A stretch of DNA of 64,000 nt from Sphingobacteriales bacterium (GCA_016721245.1 JADKIQ010000020.1:47741-111740), one strand, 5' to 3'; shown: positions 54,701 to 62,746, numbered from the stretch's first letter. Notes: generated by a model from the letters alone, not told the origin. Numbers and translations: made by a program.

Positions 54701-56425
54701 AGTAATTTCCAATTGCAGGCTCCGGCGAATATGCAGTTTAAAAATGTCATGTGGGATTTCGGTAACGGAAACACCAGTAATGATAACAACCCTACTCCAC
54801 AAGGTGTTTATACTCAATCAGATTCTTTTGACGTAAAATTAATTGTTGTGGACAATAACAATTGTACAGATACGATTGTAAAACCAAAATACATAATCGT
54901 TGCAGGTCCGGCAGGAGATTTCTCCTTTATGCCTGATTTCGGTTGCACGCCTTTCAATGTAACCTTTAATGCACAATTCAAAAATACCACGACGACCATC
55001 TGGGATTTTGGTAATGGCGATACAAAACTAGACAGAACACTCGCTACGCAAATAACCTATACTTACAGAAGAGAAGGTGAGTTTAATCCAACTTTAGTTT
55101 TGAAAGATGATTTCGGCTGTACGGTAAATATTGTTTCTAAAAAGAAAATTAATGTTGCCCGAATGGTGCCCTTCTTCGGTGTAGATAAAACAAGTGTGTG
55201 CGATGGGACAGGCAGAGTCAGTATCAAGGACTCCGTATATACTTCACCTAACTCTCCGATAAAGGATTTCTTCTGGACATTTACAGATTCTACCAACACC
55301 GTAACAAAAGGAGTGGGTGATACCTTTTTACCAGTATCAGCGGGTTCTTATCTGATTAAATTTTATGCAGAAAACACATATGGATGTAAAGCAAAAGACA
55401 GCGTGAAAGTAGGGGTATATACCAGACCGGTAATAACCTCAATTGACGATAAACTAATCTGTAAAGGTGAGCAGATTCCATTGAACCTGGTAGGTAACCC
55501 CACAAAAGTGGAGTGGACACCAGGCAATTCATTGAATGCTTCTAATGTGCAAAATGTTATTGCTAAACCGGACGCAACCACTCAATATATAGTTAAAGCA
55601 TATCATTATCCGCAATGTCCGGTATATGACACCGTAAATGTGACAGTAAAAACATTACTGGATGCACGTGCATTTCCTGATACTATTGTTTGTATCGGTG
55701 ATACCGTTCAGTTGCATGCACTCGGAGAAAATACTTCCCTGAATGATACTAAAATATACTGGCAGGCATCTCCTACAATTTCCGATGTAAACAGCTTGGA
55801 TCCTTTGGCATATCCAAAAACAAATACGACATACTACGCCATTTTTGAAAACGGAAAATGTCAGATGCAGAAATTACCGGTAACGGTAAGTGTTAAGCCT
55901 TTACCAACTGTGAAAGCAGGTGAAGATCATATCATCATTAAAGGTTCTGAAGTTCAGATTGATGCAAGTTCACCAACGGCTGTGAGTTACATATGGAGCC
56001 CGGATTATAAATTATCCTGCACGAATTGTGAAACACCGCTCGCATCACCGGAGGTAGATACCTTCTATTATGTCACTGCGGTGAATCAGTTTGGCTGCAA
56101 GGCAACAGACCGTTTACGAATTCGTGTAATTGAAGATTGTGCCGGTAAAATGGTATACGTTCCGAACACTTTCACACCGAACGGCGACGGACAAAATGAT
56201 GTATTAAAAGTATTCGGACCGGGTGTTTCTTCAGTGAAACAGGTGAGAGTATTTAACCGCTGGGGACAAATGGTTTTTGAAACTAATGACCCGGCAAATA
56301 TAGGATGGGATGGTACTTTCAACGGACAGGACCTTAATCCCGGAGTGTTTGTTTATTATATGGATGTAGAGTGTATCAACGGAGAACGTACCATTAAAAA
56401 AGGTGACATTACCCTGTTGAGATAA
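51791..56425 (+). CDS. Giant PKD-domain protein with type B T9SS sorting domain
   Basis: A 1544-aa exported protein. The signal peptide (hydrophobic segment at about residues 20-38, ending QSYAQ) follows a basic N-terminus. About 14 consecutive PKD-like domains of 75-100 residues follow, each with a W-D/N-F/Y-G-D/N-G core (for example TWDYGDGTT, TYLWDFGDGTTS) and a Cys pair, then two Ig-like units and a gliding-type C-terminal domain (VYVPNTFTPNGDGQNDVL, VFNRWGQMVFET, GVFVYYMDVEC, KKGDITLLR). That domain marks T9SS type B export. The next gene is a PorP/SprF partner. Likely a cell-surface stalk or adhesin; the ligand is unknown. Confidence 0.88.
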   Translation: MYFSYRLLRRLIRSSDKVVYTALLFCAFSIGATTQSYAQLSANFTMSKDRGCAPLYVTFTNTSTGNQDSCFWDLGINGNTADDCNPSAIFNQAGTYNIKLTIFKGGQTSTITKTIIVFKDPVAKFDALPRTGCVPFNVQFTDLSSVGDAPITNWLWDMGDGRTEVLQNPLHTYTFSGNLTVSLIVTDRNGCKNTLTVRDFIKKATPPSVNFTVNKTQTCLIPFPANFQSTVTSSTPVTYKWNFGTGDTSSAPNPIYSYNGAGNYNVSLTVKDQNNCSTTKSIVNAIKVEKFKVNVSIPTPMCTNTTVTPSVNSSYSPIFCNWNFGDGNTSTNTVPTIGYTTPGNYLIKLNSLNQEGCTDTFSQMVTVNLAPTAAFAADQVKSCMPYTVKFSNTSSNGSTYKWIITGPNGFFTTSTNFSPSVALPNNGTYDVKLIVTAANGCEDVLYMPQYIWIGPDQINAVSDKTEGCEDLKVFFHANLTHNWIPTSITWDYGDGTTGTGEDPVHIYTNPGDYNVKVTVTYDAPCQSLTDFIGPIHVGAKYPFTGTFDYDKVCVRKEEVTYTATGGIPTTEFIWLFGDGTGQGRNTTHIYQEPSQPRKYLVQLIAINNTCRDTLDVKEIFVAFPKANFGYTSRCNSQNVDFENLSKGFTSATWDFGDGTVLSTMATNLSHTYPPNLTEVTASLVVHNDSTGCTDTMVKVIKFSNVDAFKFNVSTHTGCKPLKVVLTAEQDTNIVAYLWDIGNGGFVFGSTYTNTYLNEGKFVVKMFVKYRNGCVLESTQKDTIVVLGAKADFNFDKASGCVPALFNFRDSSMARNSTISSYRWQFDDGSTSTANIATHTYNAMGTFPVKLVVENAIGCKDSITKSVSVSDVKADFDVDVNGVCGGKPIKFINQSSVNAATYLWDFGDGTTSTDTFPVHTYSQENNYTIKLTVTDGKGCVNTMVKPGFVKIKNIHVNFTATPTFKTCPDLISNFQLQAPANMQFKNVMWDFGNGNTSNDNNPTPQGVYTQSDSFDVKLIVVDNNNCTDTIVKPKYIIVAGPAGDFSFMPDFGCTPFNVTFNAQFKNTTTTIWDFGNGDTKLDRTLATQITYTYRREGEFNPTLVLKDDFGCTVNIVSKKKINVARMVPFFGVDKTSVCDGTGRVSIKDSVYTSPNSPIKDFFWTFTDSTNTVTKGVGDTFLPVSAGSYLIKFYAENTYGCKAKDSVKVGVYTRPVITSIDDKLICKGEQIPLNLVGNPTKVEWTPGNSLNASNVQNVIAKPDATTQYIVKAYHYPQCPVYDTVNVTVKTLLDARAFPDTIVCIGDTVQLHALGENTSLNDTKIYWQASPTISDVNSLDPLAYPKTNTTYYAIFENGKCQMQKLPVTVSVKPLPTVKAGEDHIIIKGSEVQIDASSPTAVSYIWSPDYKLSCTNCETPLASPEVDTFYYVTAVNQFGCKATDRLRIRVIEDCAGKMVYVPNTFTPNGDGQNDVLKVFGPGVSSVKQVRVFNRWGQMVFETNDPANIGWDGTFNGQDLNPGVFVYYMDVECINGERTIKKGDITLLR

Positions 56426-56479
56426 ATTGAGATATAACCCTTTTGAAACATAATTTTTTGAAACCCTAATTTTTGAGAC

Positions 56480-57508
56480 ATGAAAAACATTATTCTAGGA
56501 ATATTGCTGCTGTTGCTGGCATATCATTCCAAATCACAGGATATAAACTCGTCACAATTTTATTCAGTGCCGTCCAATCTGAATCCCGCTTTTACCGGAT
56601 TCTTTAACAACGATTATTATGTCGCGGCGACGTATAAAAATCAGTGGAGCAGTATCTCCACGCCGTTTCAAACGGTAGGTGCCACAGCGCAAATGTCTTT
56701 TTTGAAAAATAAACGACCGAATTCCATATTAGGTGCAGGATTGGATATTATTCACGATAGAGCAGGTACAACCAATTTCAATACGAGTATTTTTAACCTG
56801 AATGTTTCATTCTTACAGGTACTGGATGTAAAAAGACAACATATTATCGGTGTTGGATTTCAAAACAGTTTAGTGATGAGAAGATTTGATTTAAGTAAAG
56901 CAACTTTTGGTAATCAGTTCAATGGTTTTGACGGATTCGACCAATCAATCAATCCAATTGAGAACGGTTTGAATACCAAGCAGGTTGATTATAATTTAGG
57001 TATCGGTGGTTTGTATTCATTTGCACCGAAAGAACATTCCAATTTATATCTCAGTATTTCAGCATTTAATCTTACCCGTCCAAATGTATCTTTTTATGAT
57101 GGACAAGAAAATAGATTGTACACTCGTATAGCGGCATTTGCCGGTGGTGAAGTAACACTTAAAGGAAGCTGGTCCATGTTGCCATCTGCCGTGTTTCAGG
57201 TACAGGGACCACATAAAGAAATTATGTTCGGTTCGTTTGCCAGATATGGTTTAGTAAAAAACAAACGTGAAAGAATGGCTATCAATTTTGGTATGTGGTA
57301 CAGAGTAAATGACGCAATTATTCCTGCGGTAAAAATGGAATACAAAGGTTTGAATGTAACGGTTAATTATGATATCAATGTGTCTAAATTAACCAAAGTG
57401 AGCAGATTTAACGGGAGCGGAGAAATTTCTATTTCTTATTCCGGCTTATTTTTTAAAGAACATGTAAAAGCAGCAAAACCAATTTTTTGTCCCTCAGCAG
57501 CATTTTAA
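56480..57508 (+). CDS. PorP/SprF family T9SS outer-membrane protein, second copy
   Basis: A 342-aa paralogue of the gene at 27739. Signal peptide, then INSSQFYSVPSNLNPAFTGF, barrel strands and the C-terminal VTVNYDINVSKLTKVSRFNG and a GEISISYSG end. It follows the PKD-domain giant protein by 54 bp. Two such pairs in one window point to substrate-specific partners. Confidence 0.9.
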   Translation: MKNIILGILLLLLAYHSKSQDINSSQFYSVPSNLNPAFTGFFNNDYYVAATYKNQWSSISTPFQTVGATAQMSFLKNKRPNSILGAGLDIIHDRAGTTNFNTSIFNLNVSFLQVLDVKRQHIIGVGFQNSLVMRRFDLSKATFGNQFNGFDGFDQSINPIENGLNTKQVDYNLGIGGLYSFAPKEHSNLYLSISAFNLTRPNVSFYDGQENRLYTRIAAFAGGEVTLKGSWSMLPSAVFQVQGPHKEIMFGSFARYGLVKNKRERMAINFGMWYRVNDAIIPAVKMEYKGLNVTVNYDINVSKLTKVSRFNGSGEISISYSGLFFKEHVKAAKPIFCPSAAF

Positions 57509-57586
57509 AAATATAGTTCATCATGTATTTAAGTTATTTGTAACAACGAATGGGTGTTCTAAATACGGTGCATGATGTAAAGAAAA

Positions 57587-57670
57587 GCCTGTCGTTTTTT
57601 TTTATTGGGGTTAGACGGGTGATTACCAAAGTACCAGGTTGATTAAGGACAGATCAACCTGGGTCTTTTT
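57587..57670 (+). ncRNA. Candidate small RNA unit 1 (hairpin plus terminator)
   Basis: A hairpin GCCTGTC (57587-57593) with GACGGGT (57614-57620, two G-T pairs) encloses GTTTTTTTTTATTGGGGTTA. Twelve bases later a strong terminator hairpin follows, CCAGGTTGAT with ATCAACCTGG (57634-57662), then a T-rich tail. The same two-part design recurs in unit 2. It could be a riboregulator or the attenuated end of the PorP/SprF transcript; no known RNA family is claimed. Confidence 0.5.
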
Positions 57671-57745
57671 CTCTTTTAAAAATAAATGAACTAAAAAATA
57701 AAAACAAATAGAATGATATAGACCCTCCAACTGATTATAAAAATA

Positions 57746-57826
57746 CCTGTCGTTTTATTTTGGGGTTAGACAGGATGTTCACAGAGCCGGGTATTCATGT
57801 TATGTTATCCGGCTCTAATTTTTATT
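57746..57826 (+). ncRNA. Candidate small RNA unit 2 (hairpin plus terminator)
   Basis: CCTGTC (57746-57751) pairs perfectly with GACAGG (57769-57774); the loop contains GTTTTATTTTGGGGTTA, shared with unit 1. The T-to-C partner change (GACGGG to GACAGG) keeps the stem paired. Then AGAGCCGG and CCGGCTCT (57783-57816) form a terminator with a T5 tail, also usable by the convergent gene. It lies 126 bases after unit 1 in the 316-bp spacer 57509-57824; the rest of that spacer is AT-rich and featureless. Confidence 0.5.
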
Positions 57827-58598
57827 ATGTATTTGATTTTTTTTCTTGTGCCATTCTGATAAAATATTCATCGTGCTGCAGCAAATAATCTTTCATGGCA
57901 TCAAAAGTGCGCTGTTTCAGTTCCTCCAGCTGATGAATGTGCATGCCCGTTGTTTTTATCGGAGTAAGATGTGTAATTTCCAAAGTACCGGGCTGCACTA
58001 ACAAGGTGTCTACCCGGTTAATTTTTCGGATATTGGTAAGCACCACCGGTAAGATTGGAACCTGCGCATCTATGGCCAGTTCGAAGGCGCCATCATAAAA
58101 AGGAACCAAGGGATCTTTAGTACGGTTACGGGTTCCTTCGGGAAATATCAGCACGGAAATACCCTGTTTCAGTTCCTGCAACATGCGTACCTTGCTGGCA
58201 TTGCGCGCTTCCTTGCTGCTTCTGTCAACCGGCAAGCACATCAAGCTGAACAGTTGTCCTAAGCCGGGAATTAAGGTTAATTCTCTTTTTACCAAAGGTT
58301 TTGCATTTACCCGTTGCCCGTATGCAGTTGCCATCATATCCGCGGCGTTTATATGGTTTACCACCACCACATAGGTTTGGTCTTTCACGATGTTTTCGAG
58401 TCCGCGTATTTTATAGCGCATACCCACCACTACCGACCAGATAAAAATGGCCGTGCGGTTGATGACATACACCCCATTGATTTGTAATTTGTAAGGAATT
58501 AATTTGAGCAACAAATAGCCAATAGCCATAGGAATCGTGAGTACTAAAAAACTAAGCACCGTCCATATACTGTAGAAAAACTTTAAAACTTTCAGCAT
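57825..58598 (-). CDS. plsC: 1-acyl-sn-glycerol-3-phosphate acyltransferase
   Basis: Adds the second acyl chain in phosphatidic acid synthesis. Two N-terminal hydrophobic segments are followed by the HX4D motif NHINAAD and the FPEGTRNR motif with downstream PILPVVLTNI. The start at 58598 (MLKVLKFFYSIWT) gives 257 aa; an upstream in-frame Met at 58616 is also possible. The stop lies in the terminator of the small RNA unit. Confidence 0.92.
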   Translation of the reverse strand: MLKVLKFFYSIWTVLSFLVLTIPMAIGYLLLKLIPYKLQINGVYVINRTAIFIWSVVVGMRYKIRGLENIVKDQTYVVVVNHINAADMMATAYGQRVNAKPLVKRELTLIPGLGQLFSLMCLPVDRSSKEARNASKVRMLQELKQGISVLIFPEGTRNRTKDPLVPFYDGAFELAIDAQVPILPVVLTNIRKINRVDTLLVQPGTLEITHLTPIKTTGMHIHQLEELKQRTFDAMKDYLLQHDEYFIRMAQEKKSNT

Positions 58599-58733
58599 GT
58601 ACTCTCTTGATTGCAAAAATTAAAATTACTAAAATTATCGATTCATGTATCAATTTTTGATTTTGCAATTATAATAATCCGTACTTAATATTTGTTGTTC
58701 CGCAATGTCCCTTCTCATTACTAAACGATTTTT

Positions 58734-59003
58734 TTATCGCTTGCTTATTTTATTCAGGGAAATAGTTCTCTGCCGGCTGCATTTAAATCGGGTGATTTCG
58801 GCATTTCTTTTTTTTGCATGTTTCTGACTAACGCCGCTGTTGACCCGCTTTCTCCATAAATTAAAACTGCCGCGTTTTAATTCCTTTCGCATTAATGCAA
58901 TGACATCGGCTTCCGAAAAACCGAATTGTATTTTAATGGCCTCAAACGGAGTTCTGTCTTCCCAGGCCATTTCAATAATTCTGTCTATATCTTGCTGCTC
59001 CAT
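58734..59003 (-). CDS. DUF2805/TIGR03643 family small protein
   Basis: An 89-aa basic protein with the family pattern MEQQDIDRIIEMAWEDRTPF, then IKIQFGFSEADVIALMRKEL and FNLWRKRVNSGVSQKHAKK. The helix-turn-helix-like layout suggests DNA or RNA binding, but the function is unknown. It follows the DUF2071 gene by 10 bp. Confidence 0.85.
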   Translation of the reverse strand: MEQQDIDRIIEMAWEDRTPFEAIKIQFGFSEADVIALMRKELKRGSFNLWRKRVNSGVSQKHAKKRNAEITRFKCSRQRTISLNKISKR

Positions 59004-59013
59004 TGTATCTTAT

Positions 59014-59730
59014 TTACAAAGATGTTCGTTTCCAGTTAACGCTTACCGCCGAACCTTCCGCCATAATGACTGAATCCGGCTGTTGACTGCTTAAGTGAGA
59101 AAAGTCATTGCCATACATAGCGCTAAAGTCGCAGTCGATAGAGTAATCATTTACTTTATTGACCAACCAGCTTGGGTGATTGACTTTGTATTCCTGTGTA
59201 TGCCGTTCATCTATTTTGGTATACCCATAATAATGTTCAAAGATAAATTCCTCAATGCTGTTCGGCTGCATAGGCTCTTTTTCAACCGAGGTGTGTATGT
59301 TGATATGATTCCAGGCTTTGTTGATTTTCCATTGATAATTCACCTGCTTGAAAAGGGTACTGATTTCTATTTTATGTTTGGTGGGAATCGCCGTGTAATG
59401 TTCTTTGTATAATTTATTTGCCAGCCATGCAACGGGTTTGTAAGGAACGGTTTCATTGATAAATACAACGCCTCTTTTTACTGTATTGCCTTCTTTTCGT
59501 TTTACATAAAAACGCAAATTGATTTCTTCGAAGGTTCCTAAAAACGGAATGGGAATATGAAACAGACGGGTTTGCTTAAACATAAAACCCACCAGACTGA
59601 CATACGTTTTATCCTGATAAAAATCCAGATCTACACCATGCGGCAAATACGGTGTCAACACATCAGGATGCACGGCGTAATTGACCATGATGATATTTTC
59701 CCAGCGGGCGGATAAAAAGGTATCTGTCAT
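59014..59730 (-). CDS. DUF2071 (YqjF-like) family protein
   Basis: A 238-aa protein with the family start SARWENIIMVNYAVHPDVLT, then PYLPHGVDLDFYQDKTYVSL and LRFYVKRKEGNTVKRGVVFI. The family forms an acetoacetate-decarboxylase-like fold of unknown activity. Likely co-transcribed with the small DUF2805 gene and with the SDR upstream (25 bp). Confidence 0.85.
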   Translation of the reverse strand: MTDTFLSARWENIIMVNYAVHPDVLTPYLPHGVDLDFYQDKTYVSLVGFMFKQTRLFHIPIPFLGTFEEINLRFYVKRKEGNTVKRGVVFINETVPYKPVAWLANKLYKEHYTAIPTKHKIEISTLFKQVNYQWKINKAWNHINIHTSVEKEPMQPNSIEEFIFEHYYGYTKIDERHTQEYKVNHPSWLVNKVNDYSIDCDFSAMYGNDFSHLSSQQPDSVIMAEGSAVSVNWKRTSL

Positions 59731-59755
59731 TTTAAGTTTGAAAACGTATGCGTGA

Positions 59756-60457
59756 TTAATTAACCTTCAGCGAAGACATGCCTCCGTCTACATGAAAAAT
59801 TTGTCCGCTTATCCAGCTCGCTTTTTCGGAGAGCAGGAAGGCTGCCATCGCTGCTATGTCTTCCGCGCTGCCCACTCTTTTCATCGGATGGCGTTGTGCG
59901 TTGGCTTCTTTTTTTTGTTCGTTATTTAAGAGCAATGCTGCCAGCGGCGTATCGGTCAGGGAAGGAGCAATGCAGTTTACTCTGATTTTGGGTGCGTACT
60001 CGGCAGCCAGTGCTTTGGTGAGGCCTTCCAACGCACCTTTAGACGCGGCAACCTGCGCATGAAAGGGAAAACCGCTTTGTACGGCAACCGTGGAAAACAA
60101 CACGATAGACGCATTTTCTGCTTTCTTTAATTTCGGTAAAACCGCCTGAATAATTTTGATGGCACCGATTACCTGTAATTGATAATCCGCTTCAAAATCT
60201 GCAGGTTTGATGCGTTCAAACGGCCTGAGGTTGATGCTGCCCGGACAATACACGATGCCTGTTAATTCCTCGGGTATAAAATCCAGAGAGAGCGTTTCGT
60301 CTAAGACATTTAAGTGATGATAATGGATATTGGTGTCTTCCTGCTGTGGTTCATTTTTATTGAAGGTAGCTATTACCTGTTTTCCTTCCTTAGCCAGTTG
60401 AGTAGCTAAAGCCTTTCCTATTCCGCCGGAACCGCCGATGATTAAATACTGTTGCAT
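59756..60457 (-). CDS. Short-chain dehydrogenase-like protein with an altered catalytic Tyr
   Basis: A 233-aa SDR fold: IGGSGGIGKALATQL for NAD(P) binding, YCPGSINLRPF in place of the NNAG loop, catalytic-Ser strand VLFSTVAV, and C-terminal GQIFHVDGGMSSL. The active-site stretch is HAQVAASKGALEGL: the Lys is present but the position of the usual Tyr (four before Lys) is Val. So the standard oxidoreductase mechanism is doubtful, although the fold is clear. Start Met at 60457 gives the right SDR N-terminus; the open frame extends upstream. Confidence 0.82.
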   Translation of the reverse strand: MQQYLIIGGSGGIGKALATQLAKEGKQVIATFNKNEPQQEDTNIHYHHLNVLDETLSLDFIPEELTGIVYCPGSINLRPFERIKPADFEADYQLQVIGAIKIIQAVLPKLKKAENASIVLFSTVAVQSGFPFHAQVAASKGALEGLTKALAAEYAPKIRVNCIAPSLTDTPLAALLLNNEQKKEANAQRHPMKRVGSAEDIAAMAAFLLSEKASWISGQIFHVDGGMSSLKVN

Positions 60458-60580
60458 GTTGCTGTACATTCTTTTGTACAACAACAATAAAGGCAAAGAT
60501 TTGTTTTTATTGATTGAATGAAGAAACATGCCAGTCGCAAAATCAAGGCTGCAAGTGCGTTTCAAATAGGGGGTGAAAAA

Positions 60581-61000
60581 TTAGTTTAATTTCCTGACTG
60601 CAGTTGCAACACTCCACTCTACATATACCAGCGCAAGAATAATGAGTATCTCTATAATAAAATAAGCCAATCCGAGGGTTGTCAGTTCCTGGAAATAAAC
60701 GCATAAAAGTACCATTGTCAAGATACAGTAAATTAAATTGGCAATGCCTATAGCTCTTAAAAATGGTGACCAATTATGGTTAAGTAAAAAGTAACAAGCC
60801 GTGGAATACATACAAAAAGAGAGGGCTATTAAAGATAAGTATGTCAGTATGTATGCGGGCATACCAAAACAGGTATAGTAATTTCTCAAAATGACAAACA
60901 AGGAGAAGGCAGTTACCACTGCACCTAAAGCATCCATCAGAAAAAGTGTTCTGGGTGTTTTTATAAAGTAATTCGTCATGTTTTTAATTCTAGGATTCAT
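60581..61000 (-). CDS. Small four-helix membrane protein
   Basis: A 139-aa protein with four hydrophobic segments and a conserved-looking YFIKTPRTLFLMDALGAVVTA start. It resembles small unknown membrane proteins of the phylum; no function is claimed. Start 61000 or the Met at 60979. It is the last ordinary gene before the cassette array. Confidence 0.6.
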   Translation of the reverse strand: MNPRIKNMTNYFIKTPRTLFLMDALGAVVTAFSLFVILRNYYTCFGMPAYILTYLSLIALSFCMYSTACYFLLNHNWSPFLRAIGIANLIYCILTMVLLCVYFQELTTLGLAYFIIEILIILALVYVEWSVATAVRKLN

Positions 61001-61073
61001 TTTTTCTAAAATAATAAAACTTACATTGGTACAATCATGCTACAGCAAAATCAAAGTTGCATGTTAGAGCCAG

Positions 61074-61176
61074 TTTGCTTGTTTTGCACAAACCAATACT
61101 TATTTACAAATGTAATTTATTACACAAAACTTCAATTACCAAATCTACCACAACTATTGCCAATTTTATGTTAGTA
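61074..61176 (-). other. Degenerate attC-like element A at the array end
   Basis: It has the right arm of the family (CACAACTATTGCC then GTTAGTA at 61170-61176) and shares about 78 bases with element C at roughly 94 percent identity by eye count, including an identical TTACAAATGTAATTTATTAC block. The left arm is decayed: no TGCTAAC core is present. The stop codon of the adjacent gene lies inside the core (GTACTAAC on the minus strand). Confidence 0.55.
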
Positions 61177-61764
61177 CTCGTTTTTTTCAACATAGTTTTT
61201 AAGTTTACCTAAATCAATTCCTTTTGCTTTGCTGAATTTCCAGCCATTATTATTTTCTATAGTAGCATACCAAGTAGTTACTTTATTATCTTGAATTCTA
61301 TATATCATCAAACTTCCTTTTTGTAATTCTTTACTATTTGAAGAAAACCAAATAGCTATGCCATCGGAAATATAGTTTTCAATTCGATTATGAATGTTGT
61401 CGTTGCTAGACCGGTATTTATTAATTGACTTTTTTATTTTAATATTTCCAGTCGCTTTTGTCAAATAATATTTAGAATAAACAACTCTATTAGGATTGAA
61501 TGGTGGAATTGATATTTTTTCTCTCCATTCTGGTTGCAATGCTGCGTCACGTTGCAATGCTTCAAGTCCGCCAAAATCAAATTTAATTACCGAATTTCCA
61601 GAATAGTTTAACCATTTATGGTCAAACCAATTTTCAATTTTGACATATACAATCTCTTTCACGTCATATTCATGTATAATATTGTCTATTGTATAATTAA
61701 TTAAACTAATGAACGCATTACTATCATCATCTTCAGGTAATATTATGTTTCGTGATGTATTCAT
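61171..61764 (-). CDS. Cassette 1 gene, unknown protein
   Basis: A 197-aa soluble protein of no recognised family; rich in Asn, Lys and Ile, with a C-terminal half of beta character (SLMIYRIQDNKVTTWYATIE). Its TAA stop falls inside the core of element A, and its start is 7 bp from the core of element B. This close packing of gene and boundary elements is typical of integron cassettes. The bases next to the two cores, GTTAGTACTCGTTT and (reversed) GTTAGCACTCATTT, agree at 12 of 14. Confidence 0.6.
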   Translation of the reverse strand: MNTSRNIILPEDDDSNAFISLINYTIDNIIHEYDVKEIVYVKIENWFDHKWLNYSGNSVIKFDFGGLEALQRDAALQPEWREKISIPPFNPNRVVYSKYYLTKATGNIKIKKSINKYRSSNDNIHNRIENYISDGIAIWFSSNSKELQKGSLMIYRIQDNKVTTWYATIENNNGWKFSKAKGIDLGKLKNYVEKNEY

Positions 61765-61771
61765 AAATGAG

Positions 61772-61903
61772 TGCTAACGGTCCGCCGCTAAAAAGCAGGC
61801 AGGACTCCAAATGTAGAAAATTTAATTTATGATTCAAAGCTCAATAGGGGGTAAGTCGATTGAACCGGCACGTCGTCCTGCTTGCTATTAGCGGCTGTTA
61901 GCA
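61772..61903 (-). other. attC-like palindrome B
   Basis: 132 bp bounded by TGCTAAC (61772-61778) and GTTAGCA (61897-61903), exact inverted copies. Inner arms pair as CCGCTAAAAAGCAGG with CTTGCTATTAGCGG, plus CAGGAC with GTCCTG. The left arm is several bases longer than the right, the asymmetry expected of attC sites. The central 60 bp are unpaired and differ from the other elements. Confidence 0.6.
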
Positions 61904-61952
61904 CCAGTGGTTTCTCTCTCGTTGGTATGTGTGTCTGTCATTTGTCCGCTTA

Positions 61953-62357
61953 TTAAAATTGCTTTTGTTTGCTAATCCACCTATTATTAAATCCTTCTGA
62001 TTCTGAATATAAAATTTCAGCCTCGCCAAAAACTAATAATGTTCCTTGGTCTGCTCCAATTGTCTCTGTTAGTGCAGTGTCAATGTCAAGTCGCTTTTTG
62101 TCAATGCGTTGATTTTCCGAAATTACATAACAGTCTTTTAGGTTTCCCAACGCTTTAATTCGTTGTTTAATAAATTCAAACTCGTTTCCTTCAACTTTGT
62201 CAAACAGGTCTTCTCGCAAAAAATTAATATGAGATAAATCGTTTATGAATTTCGATCTTGTCTTTTCACTTTTAATGAAAGTCATATATCTTTCCTGCTT
62301 TGTCTTGATTACAAAACGCTGAATTACTTTTGCTTCTAAGTCAATGTTACTGGTCAT
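61953..62357 (-). CDS. Cassette 2, second gene, unknown protein
   Basis: A 134-aa soluble protein with charged helices at the N-terminus (VIQRFVIKTKQERYMTFI) and a beta strand TLLVFGEAEILYSESEGF near the end. I do not recognise the family. Its ATG overlaps the TGA stop of the lipoprotein gene by 4 bases (62354-62357), so the two are translated together and probably act together. Confidence 0.6.
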   Translation of the reverse strand: MTSNIDLEAKVIQRFVIKTKQERYMTFIKSEKTRSKFINDLSHINFLREDLFDKVEGNEFEFIKQRIKALGNLKDCYVISENQRIDKKRLDIDTALTETIGADQGTLLVFGEAEILYSESEGFNNRWISKQKQF

Positions 62358-62746
62358 TTCCCGTGAGTTAATCTAATTATTTTGCAGTCCCTTGAGTCAA
62401 TAATGATTAAAAATGTTCCACCTAAATATTCTTCAGGAAGTGTCCCACCGATTACCCAATAACTGTCAATGAAGTAATTTTCATATGGTCTCTGTTTCGT
62501 AATGTTGTCTTTGCCGTAAATGCTGAAAAGAATTGGTTCTGCTATGTTTATTGCGGTCAAACTGTCTTTAATAATGGAAGTCTTGTTGTCAATAACGTTG
62601 TGTTGTGAATTGTCGGTAAGTGCCGATTTAAGTTCTTGTTCAGCGTAAGATTTTCCAAGTATAGTTCTGTCACCTTTTGTCTCTACACACGCAGTTAATG
62701 TGAAAGTCAAAAGTGTCAAAAAGTAAATTGCTTTTATGTTTGTCAT
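62354..62746 (-). CDS. Cassette 2, first gene, lipoprotein with NTF2-like immunity fold
   Basis: A 130-aa protein. Signal peptide with lipobox TLTAC, then a domain with IAEPILFSIYGKDNITKQRP, DSYWVIGGTLPEEYLGGTFL and IDSRDCKIIRLTHGK. This matches the YbbC/YhhH NTF2-fold immunity-protein pattern (PF15631-like) in my reading; these proteins are tied to polymorphic toxin systems. No toxin is adjacent. The start is set at Met 62746 by the signal peptide; the longer frame starts at 62773 inside the boundary element. Confidence 0.6.
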   Translation of the reverse strand: MTNIKAIYFLTLLTFTLTACVETKGDRTILGKSYAEQELKSALTDNSQHNVIDNKTSIIKDSLTAINIAEPILFSIYGKDNITKQRPYENYFIDSYWVIGGTLPEEYLGGTFLIIIDSRDCKIIRLTHGK

